NCBI GenBank assembly: GCA_015064855.1
Contig: SVRK01000010.1
Coordinates: forward strand, 1-51,642
Length of the DNA: 51,642 nt
Direction of reading: 5' to 3'
Source: Oscillospiraceae bacterium
GTDB lineage: Bacteria; Bacillota; Clostridia; Oscillospirales; CAG-272
The notes under the pieces are model-generated. The model saw only the letters and a program-made list of their open reading frames with translations. It made no database searches and had not been told where the DNA came from. Shown in pieces: positions 17,440 to 26,776 of this stretch (position 1 is its first letter; every line of letters begins with the position of its first letter). A program made the translations under genes and the position numbers.

Positions 17440-20430
17440 TTATGCTACTTCGTTATAAGAAACAGAGGTTGCCTGTTCTGACGTGCCACTTGCGCCAATA
17501 TATCTAATTCTCTTTTCTTCACTGCCCTCTGTTATGTATGCACAAAGCAAGAGAGGTGTATCAAGGTTTGCTTGTTGCATTCCTAAAATCTTAACCTCTA
17601 TTTTGTTATAGTCTGCGAAAGAAACATTGACTTTCAAAACTCCGCTTGTGGCATCTCCCTTTTCATCAAGTGGATTTCCATTATGATAAACGCCCGCCAA
17701 AAGACCATAGGATACGTTCTCTTTGAGTTCTAGGAATTCATCCATTCCTGCTTGGTTCACCTTGATAGAATAGTTTATTGCATATACTGTATCACTTTCA
17801 AATGTAGAGTATCCAACAGGAATAAATAGTGGCTTTGCCGTTGGTTCATTTTCTGGAAGCGTTGCCTCGTTACATAAAGCACAGTAATAATGCTTATAAC
17901 CATTTTTATAATAGTTTTCATATACAATATCGGCAAGAACGTCGCCTATTGTGTGAACGCTTGGGTCAAGCTCTAAATAAGTAACATCGGTTGAGTAAGG
18001 CTCATAAGTTACGCCATTTAGCGAGCTTTCCTTGTTAGAAATAGATTTATAAGCAATTCCGCGATAATCAATACCGCAATCGCATCCCTTTGCTGCCCAA
18101 CCAAAAGTACCCGGAACTGTGCAGTTTGAAGGTGTAATTACATTTTGCTCAAAAGCATGGCCTATGCCGCTATATAGAACAAAATTGAATGATGAAGTTG
18201 TAGTTGCGATAGTAAAATCAGGATCTGCAACGTACAATATTACTTTATAGTCGCCTTTTCTACCATTAAATGCAGAGTTTGTTTTATCATTGTTGATTTT
18301 GAAATTATCACTATGCACATACACTGTAAGGTCGCAAAGCGGACCATATTTTGCTCCCGGATCTTTTGTACTTATAACCCATTGCTCCAAAGTATCAATG
18401 CCTTCCATCAAAACAAGCGTTGAAAGGTATGAATTTCCACCAAATATTGAGGTGTTGGCACTACTGCCTATGCATCCGCTTGCTATTGAATAGCTACCAA
18501 CATATATGTACTTAATTGTAAAGGTCTCAGCAAAGCATTTTTTGTCAAGTGTTACGTTTGAATTATCAGGAATAATAACCTCTTCAAGCACGGAGTGACG
18601 GAAAGCATCTTCTCTGAAAACGTAAGTATTTCCTTCACCCATTAAAAGGTGCTTAATCGTTTGGTCTGATGCAAAGCTGTATTTATTAAATGTTGCGTTT
18701 GCTTTTGTAATATCAATTACAGTAAGGCTTGGGCAGTTAGTAAAGATGCTTGCACTTGTGTTTTCATTGGTACCGGTAGCAAATACTACATCACATGCGC
18801 CAACTGTAAGCTTCTCAAGAAGTGGACAATCTTTAAAGTTGTTCTTTATAAAGCTTACGTTTGCTCTGTCCATAAGAACAACCTCTTTGAGGTTTTGCAT
18901 ACCGTCAAACACACCAACGTCTATATTGGTTACGCCCGATGGGATTGTTGCAATTACAATATCGTTTTTAGTATATGTAACGCCATCAATAACGAAATCT
19001 TTTAACGCATTGATTGTGCAAGTATATTTTCCCGGCTCGTCAACAATTGTAAGATCAAATATATCGCTTGCAAGGAAAGTACTTGTTACTAAGCCGTTTT
19101 CTGTTTGAACAGTAACTATAATCTCAACGTTTGTTGGAGAAAATGCAAATTCATATGTGTAATTGTCTCCACATCTTGCGCATGTTACTCTAACAACACC
19201 GAGCTGCTCAGGTGTTGCTTGTATTTCGGTGTTATAAATAGAATAGTTATGTCCCATTTGAGCTACGTTTTCAATATAAAATGCACCGCACTCACAACGG
19301 AAATATTGAAGTCTGCCATCTAAGCAGTTGATGTCAGTATATCCCTCAGCTTCAACATACTTATGCTCGCCATTTGGGTTAACTGTACAAGCTGTATAAA
19401 CTACATCATAATAACCTGTTTCTTCGTTAAGAACCGCTTCATAACCATTTGTTAAGAAGCCGGGGGCAGGAATAACATTACAGCTACCGCCTGTCATGCT
19501 AACAGCATATTTTACTTGGCTATCAAGCCAAGCAAAGTTCTCGGGAACTGTTAATTTAGCATCGTAAATATTAATGTATGTTTGAAACTCATTAACGGTA
19601 GATCTATTTTGAACAAGAGTGTTACCCTTCAACGTAACATCTGCACCATCAAAAATCTCTATTAAACCATTTTGGCATTGTGCAGTGTTTGCAATAATGT
19701 TAGATGTGGTTTTACCCCAAATCTTAATTTCAGGAATATTGTTTGTTAGATGCATATCACTGCTTGAATAAAACAACGAACCATTTGTTTCAACTGTTAC
19801 ATCTTTTCCGATATATATACGTTGGTCTCCATCATAAGAACCATGTCTTGATGTTGAAAATATGCCGCCGTTGCCTGTATGTGTAATTTTACCTTCTCCC
19901 AAGAATTTAACGCCAGATCTTGCTGCGCCAAACGCATAGTTTGAGCTTGATGTAAAATCATATCCATTCAAATCAAGAACACAAAGGTTTCCATTTCCTG
20001 TACGTTCGGTTGATACTTGGCTAGATGTAGTAATATCTGCACCCAACTTAACATACCATCCACCGCGACCAAGAAGCTCGTTCAAACCACTATAGTCATA
20101 TACAATTGCACCGGAAGCCTGTTTAAGAGTAATATCCCCTGTGAGAGTTACTGTTTCACCAGGTTTAAAGGTGCTACCGTCGTTTGCATACCAACCTAAG
20201 AATTGCTGAGTAACAACTGTATCGTTACCATCGGCATCCTTAATTGTATACTCTTTTGTGTTTAAGTTGTAAATGGTGGTATCTTTTAAGGTGATAACAC
20301 CGTTTTCATCAGTTTGTGCTGTTGCCTTTCCGTCATAGTTAACTGTGTATGTTGCGGCGGAAACACCAACTGCAAACAAGCATACAGCAACTATTGCAAG
20401 AATAGCTGTTAAAAGAATTTTCTTTTTCAT
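17440..20430 (-). CDS. Large secreted surface-type protein with InlB-like and leucine-rich repeats
   Basis: A 996-residue exported protein. The N-terminus is a typical signal peptide (MKKKILLTAILAIVAVCLFA, cleavage near VSAAT) without a lipobox. Residues about 25-95 resemble an InlB B-repeat (YTVNYDG...FLGWYANDGSTFKPGETVTL). A beta-helix-like segment with a DLNGYDF motif follows (about 100-330), then a Cys-x-x-Cys-Gly segment (near 375-420) and an irregular LRR_5 region (about 480-690). No LPxTG sequence or C-terminal membrane anchor is seen, so it may be released or held non-covalently. Its Cys modules recall those of the lipoprotein at 339, suggesting a shared class of surface proteins. It has its own promoter and terminator; the ligand is unknown. 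Confidence 0.85.
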   Translation of the reverse strand: MKKKILLTAILAIVAVCLFAVGVSAATYTVNYDGKATAQTDENGVITLKDTTIYNLNTKEYTIKDADGNDTVVTQQFLGWYANDGSTFKPGETVTLTGDITLKQASGAIVYDYSGLNELLGRGGWYVKLGADITTSSQVSTERTGNGNLCVLDLNGYDFTSSSNYAFGAARSGVKFLGEGKITHTGNGGIFSTSRHGSYDGDQRIYIGKDVTVETNGSLFYSSSDMHLTNNIPEIKIWGKTTSNIIANTAQCQNGLIEIFDGADVTLKGNTLVQNRSTVNEFQTYINIYDAKLTVPENFAWLDSQVKYAVSMTGGSCNVIPAPGFLTNGYEAVLNEETGYYDVVYTACTVNPNGEHKYVEAEGYTDINCLDGRLQYFRCECGAFYIENVAQMGHNYSIYNTEIQATPEQLGVVRVTCARCGDNYTYEFAFSPTNVEIIVTVQTENGLVTSTFLASDIFDLTIVDEPGKYTCTINALKDFVIDGVTYTKNDIVIATIPSGVTNIDVGVFDGMQNLKEVVLMDRANVSFIKNNFKDCPLLEKLTVGACDVVFATGTNENTSASIFTNCPSLTVIDITKANATFNKYSFASDQTIKHLLMGEGNTYVFREDAFRHSVLEEVIIPDNSNVTLDKKCFAETFTIKYIYVGSYSIASGCIGSSANTSIFGGNSYLSTLVLMEGIDTLEQWVISTKDPGAKYGPLCDLTVYVHSDNFKINNDKTNSAFNGRKGDYKVILYVADPDFTIATTTSSFNFVLYSGIGHAFEQNVITPSNCTVPGTFGWAAKGCDCGIDYRGIAYKSISNKESSLNGVTYEPYSTDVTYLELDPSVHTIGDVLADIVYENYYKNGYKHYYCALCNEATLPENEPTAKPLFIPVGYSTFESDTVYAINYSIKVNQAGMDEFLELKENVSYGLLAGVYHNGNPLDEKGDATSGVLKVNVSFADYNKIEVKILGMQQANLDTPLLLCAYITEGSEEKRIRYIGASGTSEQATSVSYNEVA

Positions 20431-20464
20431 AATTTCTCCTTGAACTATATCTTAATCGCATATA

Positions 20465-20493
20465 ATATTAACACGCATGTGAAAAACTGTCAA
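20465..20493 (-). promoter_or_regulatory. Promoter of the 996-residue secreted protein
   Basis: Minus-strand TTGACA (20488-20493), 17 bp, TAATAT (20465-20470), about 35 bases from the start codon. The rest of the 367-base divergent region (20494-20727) is AT-rich; I see nothing else definite in it. Confidence 0.75.
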
Positions 20494-20727
20494 GATGAAC
20501 AAAAAATGATGTGTTTTTGTGAAAGTTGTACAAAACAGAAGCGGTTTTATGCCATATATAACATTTTTTAATTTATTTTCTTTCTTATAATTTGGCATAT
20601 TCACCAAAAAACAACTATATGTTAATTTTTTGTGAATTTTATTGTTTTGACAATCAAAGTTATTACCGCCAACCATGTCTGTGTCTACTTTCCAATTAAA
20701 TTTTTGTCAAGTTTATTACAAAAATCG

Positions 20728-20756
20728 TTGGCAAATGCATTTTTTTATGCTAAAAT
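20728..20756 (+). promoter_or_regulatory. Promoter of the ABC-F gene
   Basis: TTGGCA (20728-20733), 17 bp, TAAAAT (20751-20756). The start codon lies about 40 bases downstream after ataggaggg. Confidence 0.7.
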
Positions 20757-20797
20757 AATTAGGCATATTTATCGATAGCTTTTTATAGGAGGGAAAA

Positions 20798-22711
20798 ATG
20801 ACATTTCAAATCAAAAATGGCTCCGTTGAGATTGGTGCGAATTTAATTTTAAAGCGAATAAATTTTGAAATTCGTGACGATGAAAAAATTGCAATTGTCG
20901 GCAGAAACGGTTCAGGCAAAACCACTCTTTTAAAGCTAATTAGCGGTGAGATTGAAATGACAAAAATTGAAGGCGAGGACTCCTTTATCGCAAAAAGCAA
21001 CAAGCTGACTATTGGCTATTTAAAGCAAAACCCTTTTTCCGACCTCAATTTAACGGTTGATGAGGAAATAAAAAAGCTTTTTATCGATATTTTAAGAATG
21101 AAGGAACGACTTGATTTTCTGCTTTCAGAAATTGAAAAGGGCGAAAATATTGAATATTTGGAGGAATATACCACTTTACACGAAAAATTTGAGAATGTCG
21201 GTGGATATTATTACGAAAAGGAATACAATTCGCTCCTTCTTGGCTTTGGATTTTCGCTAAAAGACAAGGATAAGAGACTTTGTGAATTTTCCGGCGGTCA
21301 GCTTACTAAGCTGGGCTTTATCCGTCTACTTCTATCAAAGCCTGACATACTTTTACTGGACGAGCCAACTAACCATCTTGATATAACAACAGTTGAGTGG
21401 CTTGAGGGCTATCTTGCGGACTATAAAAAAGCGGTTGTAATCGTTTCACATGATAGAATGTTTCTTGATAAGGTTGTGAACATTGTTTATGAAATAGAGT
21501 ATGGCGAAACCACCCGCTATCCCGGAAACTATTCCAAGTTTGTTAAAACAAAGGAAGAAAGCTACGAGCAAAATTTAAAAGCCTACAATATGCAACAAGC
21601 AGAAATCAAGCGCTTGAAAACGCTCATTGAAAAATTCAGAGGTACACCCACCAAGGTGTCAATGACCGACTCAAAATTGAAGCAAATCGAGCATATGGTG
21701 AAAATTTCCGAACCGAAAAAATTTGATACAAAATCCTTTAAAGCAACCTTTACCCCAAATCGTGAAACAGGTAAAGACGTTTTGACGGTTAAAAATCTTG
21801 AAATTGGTTACGGTTTTCCTCTTTGCAAGGTAAATTTAAACCAATATAAAAAGCAACGAATTGGAATCATCGGCGGAAACGGACTTGGCAAAAGCACGTT
21901 TTTAAAGACATTAATGGGTATCATCCCCAAAATTAGCGGTGAATATAAATTGGGTTGGCAGGTGGATGTCGGTTATTTTGACCAGCAGCTTGTTCAATAT
22001 GCAAGCAAAAAAACTGTGCTAGACGATTTTTGGGATACCTACTCCAGCCTTTCGGAAACAGAAGCAAGGCGAGCACTTGGAGCATTTATGTTCAGAGGAG
22101 AAGATGTCTTTAAAACGGTAGATACCTTATCAGGCGGTGAAAAGGTGAGACTTGCTCTTTGCAAAATTTTACAAGAAAAGCCAAATTTCTTAATTCTTGA
22201 CGAGCCAACTAACCATATGGATATGATTGGCAAGGAAACTCTTGAAAATATGCTAAACGAATTTGAAGGAACAATTTTATTTGTTTCGCACGATAGATAT
22301 TTTGTAAAAAAGCTTGCAAATTCTTTGCTTGTTTTTGAAGGAAATAGTGCTACTTTTTATGACTACACATATGACGAGTACATCCTAAAAAAGAACGAGG
22401 GCACTTTGCAAACGCTCACTAATGAAACAATAATGCCCAAAGATGAGCCCATTAAAAAGGGTAAGGAATCATTTTTAGCCGGCAAGGAAAAAGCAAAAAT
22501 GGAAAGACGACTTGCCAAGCTGAACGAAAAAATGATTTCACTTGACGAGGAAATTTCTAAGAAGAAAGTTGAGCTTGAAAGTGACGAGGTGGGAAGCGAT
22601 TATGTCCGCTTATGTTCCTTGAACGAGGAAATTGAAGCACTTGAAAACGAGCAATTTGAAATTCTTACGGAAATTGACGAAATAGAAACAAAGCTAAAGG
22701 AAGCGCTTTAA
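20798..22711 (+). CDS. ABC-F family ATPase (ribosome-associated)
   Basis: A 637-residue soluble protein with two ABC domains and no membrane segments. Domain 1 has GRNGSGKTTL (near 38), signature FSGGQLTKLGF and Walker B ILLLDEPTNHLD. Domain 2 has GGNGLGKSTF, LSGGEKVRLAL and FLILDEPTNHMD. An inter-domain linker (about 235-310) would reach the ribosomal P-site tRNA, and a C-terminal coiled coil (about 555-637) is rich in Lys/Glu. ABC-F proteins act on ribosomes, as translation factors or in antibiotic protection; the sequence alone does not decide between them. It is transcribed from its own promoter. A new promoter at 22820 starts the next operon. Confidence 0.9.
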   Translation: MTFQIKNGSVEIGANLILKRINFEIRDDEKIAIVGRNGSGKTTLLKLISGEIEMTKIEGEDSFIAKSNKLTIGYLKQNPFSDLNLTVDEEIKKLFIDILRMKERLDFLLSEIEKGENIEYLEEYTTLHEKFENVGGYYYEKEYNSLLLGFGFSLKDKDKRLCEFSGGQLTKLGFIRLLLSKPDILLLDEPTNHLDITTVEWLEGYLADYKKAVVIVSHDRMFLDKVVNIVYEIEYGETTRYPGNYSKFVKTKEESYEQNLKAYNMQQAEIKRLKTLIEKFRGTPTKVSMTDSKLKQIEHMVKISEPKKFDTKSFKATFTPNRETGKDVLTVKNLEIGYGFPLCKVNLNQYKKQRIGIIGGNGLGKSTFLKTLMGIIPKISGEYKLGWQVDVGYFDQQLVQYASKKTVLDDFWDTYSSLSETEARRALGAFMFRGEDVFKTVDTLSGGEKVRLALCKILQEKPNFLILDEPTNHMDMIGKETLENMLNEFEGTILFVSHDRYFVKKLANSLLVFEGNSATFYDYTYDEYILKKNEGTLQTLTNETIMPKDEPIKKGKESFLAGKEKAKMERRLAKLNEKMISLDEEISKKKVELESDEVGSDYVRLCSLNEEIEALENEQFEILTEIDEIETKLKEAL

Positions 22712-22819
22712 GGTGCTTCTTTTTGTCCGCTTTATATCGTTATATGTTCATATTTGCATATATTGATGTTTGTAGAAATATATTTTGTGTTATACGCCCA
22801 TTTTTAAATCAATATATAG

Positions 22820-22848
22820 TTGACAATGTTTTCTTTATATTATATAAT
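22820..22848 (+). promoter_or_regulatory. Consensus promoter of the glycosidase operon
   Basis: Both boxes are perfect: TTGACA (22820-22825), 17 bp, TATAAT (22843-22848). The start codon of the first gene is 34 bases further, after a gagg site. A perfect sigma-A promoter with no obvious operator suggests high basal expression. Confidence 0.85.
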
Positions 22849-22881
22849 GAAGTTAACAAATATTTTTTCGAGGTTTATACT

Positions 22882-24210
22882 ATGAAAAACGAATGTAATG
22901 TAAAATTTGATTTAAATACCATTGTCGGCAAAATGAAGGTGATGCACGCTGTAAATAACGGTCCATGTCCTGCGGGCAAAGACCAAAAGCGCGGAAATGA
23001 ACACGACTACAAGGCATTAAGAATTCCTTATGCAAGGAATCATGATGCATCCTTTGCCGCACAGTACGGTGGAAACCACACAGTTGACGTAAACTTCATC
23101 TTCCCTAACTTTGACGCAGATGAAAACGATTCAGAAAGCTATGATTTTGCTTGTACTGACAAATATATTGCACAAACATATGCAGTGGGAACAGAAACCT
23201 TTTACCGTCTTGGTACAAGAATTGAGCACGAGGTGAAAAAATACAACACAATAATGCCTAAGGATTTTAACAAATGGGCAAGAATTTGTGAGCATATAAT
23301 CATGCACTATACAGAAGGTTGGGCAAATGGCTTCAACTACAAGCTTGACTATTGGGAAATTTGGAACGAGGCTGACCTTGACCCTGATGACTCAACCAAC
23401 AAGCGTTGCTGGAGTGGAACTGAGCTTGAATTTTTTGAGTTTTTCAAAACTGCTGCATTGCATCTTAAAAATCGTTTCCCTCACTTGAAAATCGGTGGTC
23501 CCGCCTCATGTGGTAATGACGAGTGGCTTGACCGTTGTCTTGCGTATATGCATAAAAATAATGTTCCACTTGACTTCGTTTCATACCATTGGTATTGGAC
23601 CGAGCCTCGTGATATGTCTGAAAAATGCACAAGAGTGCGTGGTATTATGGATAAGAACGGCTATGGCAACGCAGAAGCTATTTTAAATGAATGGAACTAT
23701 GTGCGCGGTTGGGTTGATGAGTTTGTTTACTCAATTGAGCAAATCATTGGCATGAAGGGCGCTGCATTTTCTTCTGCTTGTATGCTTCTTTGTCAGTCTA
23801 ACCCTGCTATTGATATGCTTATGTATTACGATGCAAGACCAACCGCATTCAACGGCTTGTTTGATATGTATGTATATCGTCCTTTAAAGGGATACTACTC
23901 ATTTTACACCTTTGCAAATCTTTACGAATTAAAGAACCAAATTTCTTCAAAAAGCGACGATGATGACGTTTATGTTGTCGGCGCTAAGGATGGGGACAAA
24001 TTTGCCACTGTTATCACATATTACGCAGAAAATGACAACAAGTGGGAAAAATACATTAATATTGATTTTGGCACAAACGAGCTTGATGGTGCAAAAATTT
24101 TAATCACAGACAAAAATCAGACCATGGCTGAATACACCAAAGCAAAAATCGAAAATGGTAAGGTTAGACTATTTGTTGAAAGAAACACCATTATCTACAT
24201 TGAAAAGTAA
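22882..24210 (+). CDS. Clan GH-A glycoside hydrolase, GH39-like
   Basis: A 442-residue (beta/alpha)8 glycosidase without a signal peptide, so probably cytoplasmic. The acid/base Glu sits in YWEIWNEADLD (E163) and the nucleophile candidate in AILNEWNYV (E270), the spacing and context expected for clan GH-A retaining enzymes such as GH39 beta-xylosidases. The YHWYW motif between them also fits. A C-terminal beta-domain follows (about 360-442). The substrate is probably a short oligosaccharide or glycoside already taken up. The start at 22882 follows a consensus promoter and gagg; the longer open frame from 22723 lies across the promoter and is rejected. It heads an operon with 24219 and 25276. 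Confidence 0.82.
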   Translation: MKNECNVKFDLNTIVGKMKVMHAVNNGPCPAGKDQKRGNEHDYKALRIPYARNHDASFAAQYGGNHTVDVNFIFPNFDADENDSESYDFACTDKYIAQTYAVGTETFYRLGTRIEHEVKKYNTIMPKDFNKWARICEHIIMHYTEGWANGFNYKLDYWEIWNEADLDPDDSTNKRCWSGTELEFFEFFKTAALHLKNRFPHLKIGGPASCGNDEWLDRCLAYMHKNNVPLDFVSYHWYWTEPRDMSEKCTRVRGIMDKNGYGNAEAILNEWNYVRGWVDEFVYSIEQIIGMKGAAFSSACMLLCQSNPAIDMLMYYDARPTAFNGLFDMYVYRPLKGYYSFYTFANLYELKNQISSKSDDDDVYVVGAKDGDKFATVITYYAENDNKWEKYINIDFGTNELDGAKILITDKNQTMAEYTKAKIENGKVRLFVERNTIIYIEK

Positions 24211-24218
24211 GGGCTAAT

Positions 24219-25274
24219 ATGATAAAGGCAGAAAAACAATTTTATATTTTTGGAATGGGCAATCGCGAAAAGTTTATTTACAAAGCCGGTGGCTCGCTAA
24301 TTAATTTTTCAACAAACGAAATTATTTTCAGCTTTGACGTTAAGCGTGAAAAGTTTCTTTATGATAGATATATGGTTGTCGTTTGGACAAACGATGGCAA
24401 AACATATTTAATAAAGGAAAACTCCTACGGTGCATACTTGTATGATATAACCGATAATGAGGAAAGGCTTGTAAAAACACTTTGCGAAAGTGAATATATA
24501 AATCTACCTGATTTTGAGGACTATGAGTACCCCGAGCAATTAAGAATATTACACCAAGAGATTTTGGTAAGCTTTCTAGGGGATTCGCCCGTACCAAACA
24601 TTTACACATATAAAAAGCCTTGGTATCGCGATGGCGCTATGATGGCGCTTGTTTTAGAAAAGACAAAAAATCTGCATCTTTTACGTTCTTGGGCTTTAAG
24701 TGTGAAATCACTATACGACAAAAATAACAAAGGTAACTGCGAGCCTGACAATCTTGGTCAGCTTGCTTTCGTTCTTTCCTTCTTTGTTGATAAAAATTAT
24801 CCATTAATTGCTGAAATCTATAACGAAGCTGAAAGAATAGCTGATGGTGGGCTTTTAAAGGGATTAACTGACTATGGAAATCACGAAATCTACTCGACCC
24901 TGTGGCTAAAATTAGCATTTGATCGTCTTGGCATTAGAGCCGATTTTATAAACATACCAAAGGAATTTGATTCCTATGCCAGAATGTTCTGGATGGACAG
25001 AACCGGTATAGAAACAGAAACCCCGTTCGGCAACGAATATAACGAATGGTATCCATACCTGACTTGGGCTGTTTATCACTTCAACAATGACGAAATTCCT
25101 AAAGAGCTATTAAAAATAAAGTATCCTATGAGTTGGGAAATTTGCGCTTCCGAGGCGAATTATGATTTAATTGCTCCTTTATCAGAGGAATATGCAAAAA
25201 ACAAGTGCTCAGCCCCACACTCATGGCATGCGGCCGAAATGTTTATGTATCTTATAGAAAAGAGGGCGCAATAA
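24219..25274 (+). CDS. (alpha/alpha)-barrel glycosidase-like protein of unknown specificity
   Basis: A 351-residue protein without a signal peptide. The first 100 or so residues look beta-rich. The rest is helical, with YKKPWYRDGAMMALVLE (about 130-147), which recalls the W-x-R-D catalytic-cleft motif of six-hairpin glycosidases (GH15/GH65-like), and repeated Trp/Tyr helices including ETPFGNEYNEWYPYLTW. I do not recognise the family exactly. It starts 8 bases after the GH39-like gene (aaggg site) and ends 1 base before the HAD gene, so the three are one operon and probably act on the same sugar. Acidic candidates for catalysis are D136 and the Glu residues near 268-275. Confidence 0.65.
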   Translation: MIKAEKQFYIFGMGNREKFIYKAGGSLINFSTNEIIFSFDVKREKFLYDRYMVVVWTNDGKTYLIKENSYGAYLYDITDNEERLVKTLCESEYINLPDFEDYEYPEQLRILHQEILVSFLGDSPVPNIYTYKKPWYRDGAMMALVLEKTKNLHLLRSWALSVKSLYDKNNKGNCEPDNLGQLAFVLSFFVDKNYPLIAEIYNEAERIADGGLLKGLTDYGNHEIYSTLWLKLAFDRLGIRADFINIPKEFDSYARMFWMDRTGIETETPFGNEYNEWYPYLTWAVYHFNNDEIPKELLKIKYPMSWEICASEANYDLIAPLSEEYAKNKCSAPHSWHAAEMFMYLIEKRAQ

Positions 25275-25275
25275 A

Positions 25276-25887
25276 ATGAGCATTAAAAACGTTATTTTCG
25301 ATTTTGGTCAAGTGCTTGTTCATTTTGAACCAAGCTATATGGTAGGTGCTTACGTTAGTGACAATGATGACAAAGCACTTTTGGAAGAGGTTGTTTTTGA
25401 CCGTCTTTATTGGGACAAACTTGACAAGGGTACAATATCTAATGAAGAAACAATGTCTTTAATAAAAGAAAGACTCCCCGAAAGGCTTTGGGATGTAGCC
25501 GACAAAATCTATTATAATTGGATATATAATATTCCCGAAATTGACGGAATGAGTGAGTTACTTTCGCACCTTAAAAACGAACACGGGGTTAGACTTTTTC
25601 TTCTTTCCAACATATCAAACTACTTCGCTTCACACTCAATGGAGATTCCAATTTTAAAGAAGCTTGATGGACTAGTTATGTCAGCTCCTATAGGAATTGT
25701 AAAACCAAGCTATGAAATATTTGACCATATATGTAAAAAATACGATATAGTTCCAAATGAAGCAATATTTGTTGATGACCGAGTTGACAATATTGAAGGT
25801 GCTATTGCATACGGCATAAATGGTTACGTTTTTGACGGAGATAGTGAAAAACTAAAGGTTTATTTAGATGGTATTTTAACTAAATAA
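25276..25887 (+). CDS. HAD superfamily hydrolase, YihX-like
   Basis: A 203-residue HAD-IA hydrolase. Motif I is FDFGQVLVHFEPS, where Gly takes the place of the second Asp, as in the YihX and epoxide-hydrolase-N-terminal group (FDLGNV type). Motif II is LFLLSNIS, the Lys is in GIVKPSYEIF and the acidic motif IV is IFVDDRVDNIEGA. YihX itself dephosphorylates alpha-glucose-1-phosphate; a sugar-phosphate role here would fit the glycosidase operon, but that is inference. Its start overlaps the ribosome-site region at the end of the preceding gene (agagggcg). A strong terminator follows. Confidence 0.85.
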   Translation: MSIKNVIFDFGQVLVHFEPSYMVGAYVSDNDDKALLEEVVFDRLYWDKLDKGTISNEETMSLIKERLPERLWDVADKIYYNWIYNIPEIDGMSELLSHLKNEHGVRLFLLSNISNYFASHSMEIPILKKLDGLVMSAPIGIVKPSYEIFDHICKKYDIVPNEAIFVDDRVDNIEGAIAYGINGYVFDGDSEKLKVYLDGILTK

Positions 25888-25893
25888 TTAGAA

Positions 25894-25923
25894 ATCGAGG
25901 AGTGTTTTTAAACACTCCTCGAT
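25894..25923. terminator. Intrinsic terminator between convergent operons
   Basis: The stem atcgaggagtgttt/aaacactcctcgat with a 2-base loop is followed by actttttta on the plus strand. It separates the HAD gene from the convergent glycerophosphodiesterase-like gene. Confidence 0.85.
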
Positions 25924-25932
25924 ACTTTTTTA

Positions 25933-26763
25933 TCATTTTCTTGAATTTATATAGTTTTGAAGCATCAAAAGCCAGTCAGTTTGGATGAAGTCAACATTTT
26001 TATCAATTAGCCAACCCCATCCCTTATCAGGCGAATCTGTTAAAGAAATATCATCGCTATGATAGCCGTTAATTATATCATTTTCATCATATATAATTGA
26101 GTTTGCCCAAATAAGCAAGCCCTTATCGTGCATTGATTTTATATATTCGTCGCTTATGCATTCCTCGTCATCGCTTTTGAAAAGAATCTCAACACCTATT
26201 AGATTTATGTTTCTATTTAAAAGCTTTTCGGTTATTTCATCCTTGCTTCTAACTAGCGGAACAAACATAAGGTCTGGCGCATATTTTTCAACCTTTGCGA
26301 GGCTTTCTTCATCCACGTAGGTTTTAACAATGACCTGCTTTTCTACTCCTGCCTTGCGAATTTCAGCTGTTATTCCCTCAACATCCGTCCAAAACTTGTC
26401 AACATTTATGTATGCTTTACCTTTTAGGAGCGTCAAAACCTCGCTGAGTGTTGGCACCTTATAGCTTGTTTTTACACTATCTTGGTTAACCAAGCGTTCC
26501 TTTTCAAGCTCCTCGGCAGTCATATCGCAAATGTACTTGCTCTTTAAAAACACAGGCTCCATCCAAGGGTGGAAAACATAAAACTTGCCATCCTTTGTCT
26601 TGGAAACATCTATTTCTACAACATCAGCACCGAGATTTAGCGCTATTTTGTATGCAGCTAGTGTGTTGCAAGGAATATTTGCGCCACAAACACCTCTATG
26701 TGCTGCCAAAAAAGGTCTATCTAGTTCCTTTCGATTTTCAAAAACGCTTTTCGTAAAGTCCAT
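25933..26763 (-). CDS. Glycerophosphodiester phosphodiesterase family protein
   Basis: A 276-residue TIM-barrel protein of the GDPD family, without a signal peptide. The N-terminal AAHRGV provides the first catalytic His, VVEIDVSKTKDG the metal-binding Glu and Asp, and YVFHPWMEP the second His. The usual PENT motif reads PCNT, so its Glu is Cys. C-terminal QTDWLLML is typical. Family members hydrolyse glycerophosphodiesters to glycerol-3-phosphate and an alcohol. It lies 13 bases after the 26777-28771 gene and is probably cotranscribed with it. The altered motif leaves some doubt about activity. Confidence 0.85.
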   Translation of the reverse strand: MDFTKSVFENRKELDRPFLAAHRGVCGANIPCNTLAAYKIALNLGADVVEIDVSKTKDGKFYVFHPWMEPVFLKSKYICDMTAEELEKERLVNQDSVKTSYKVPTLSEVLTLLKGKAYINVDKFWTDVEGITAEIRKAGVEKQVIVKTYVDEESLAKVEKYAPDLMFVPLVRSKDEITEKLLNRNINLIGVEILFKSDDEECISDEYIKSMHDKGLLIWANSIIYDENDIINGYHSDDISLTDSPDKGWGWLIDKNVDFIQTDWLLMLQNYINSRK

Positions 26764-26776
26764 AATAATTCTCCTT

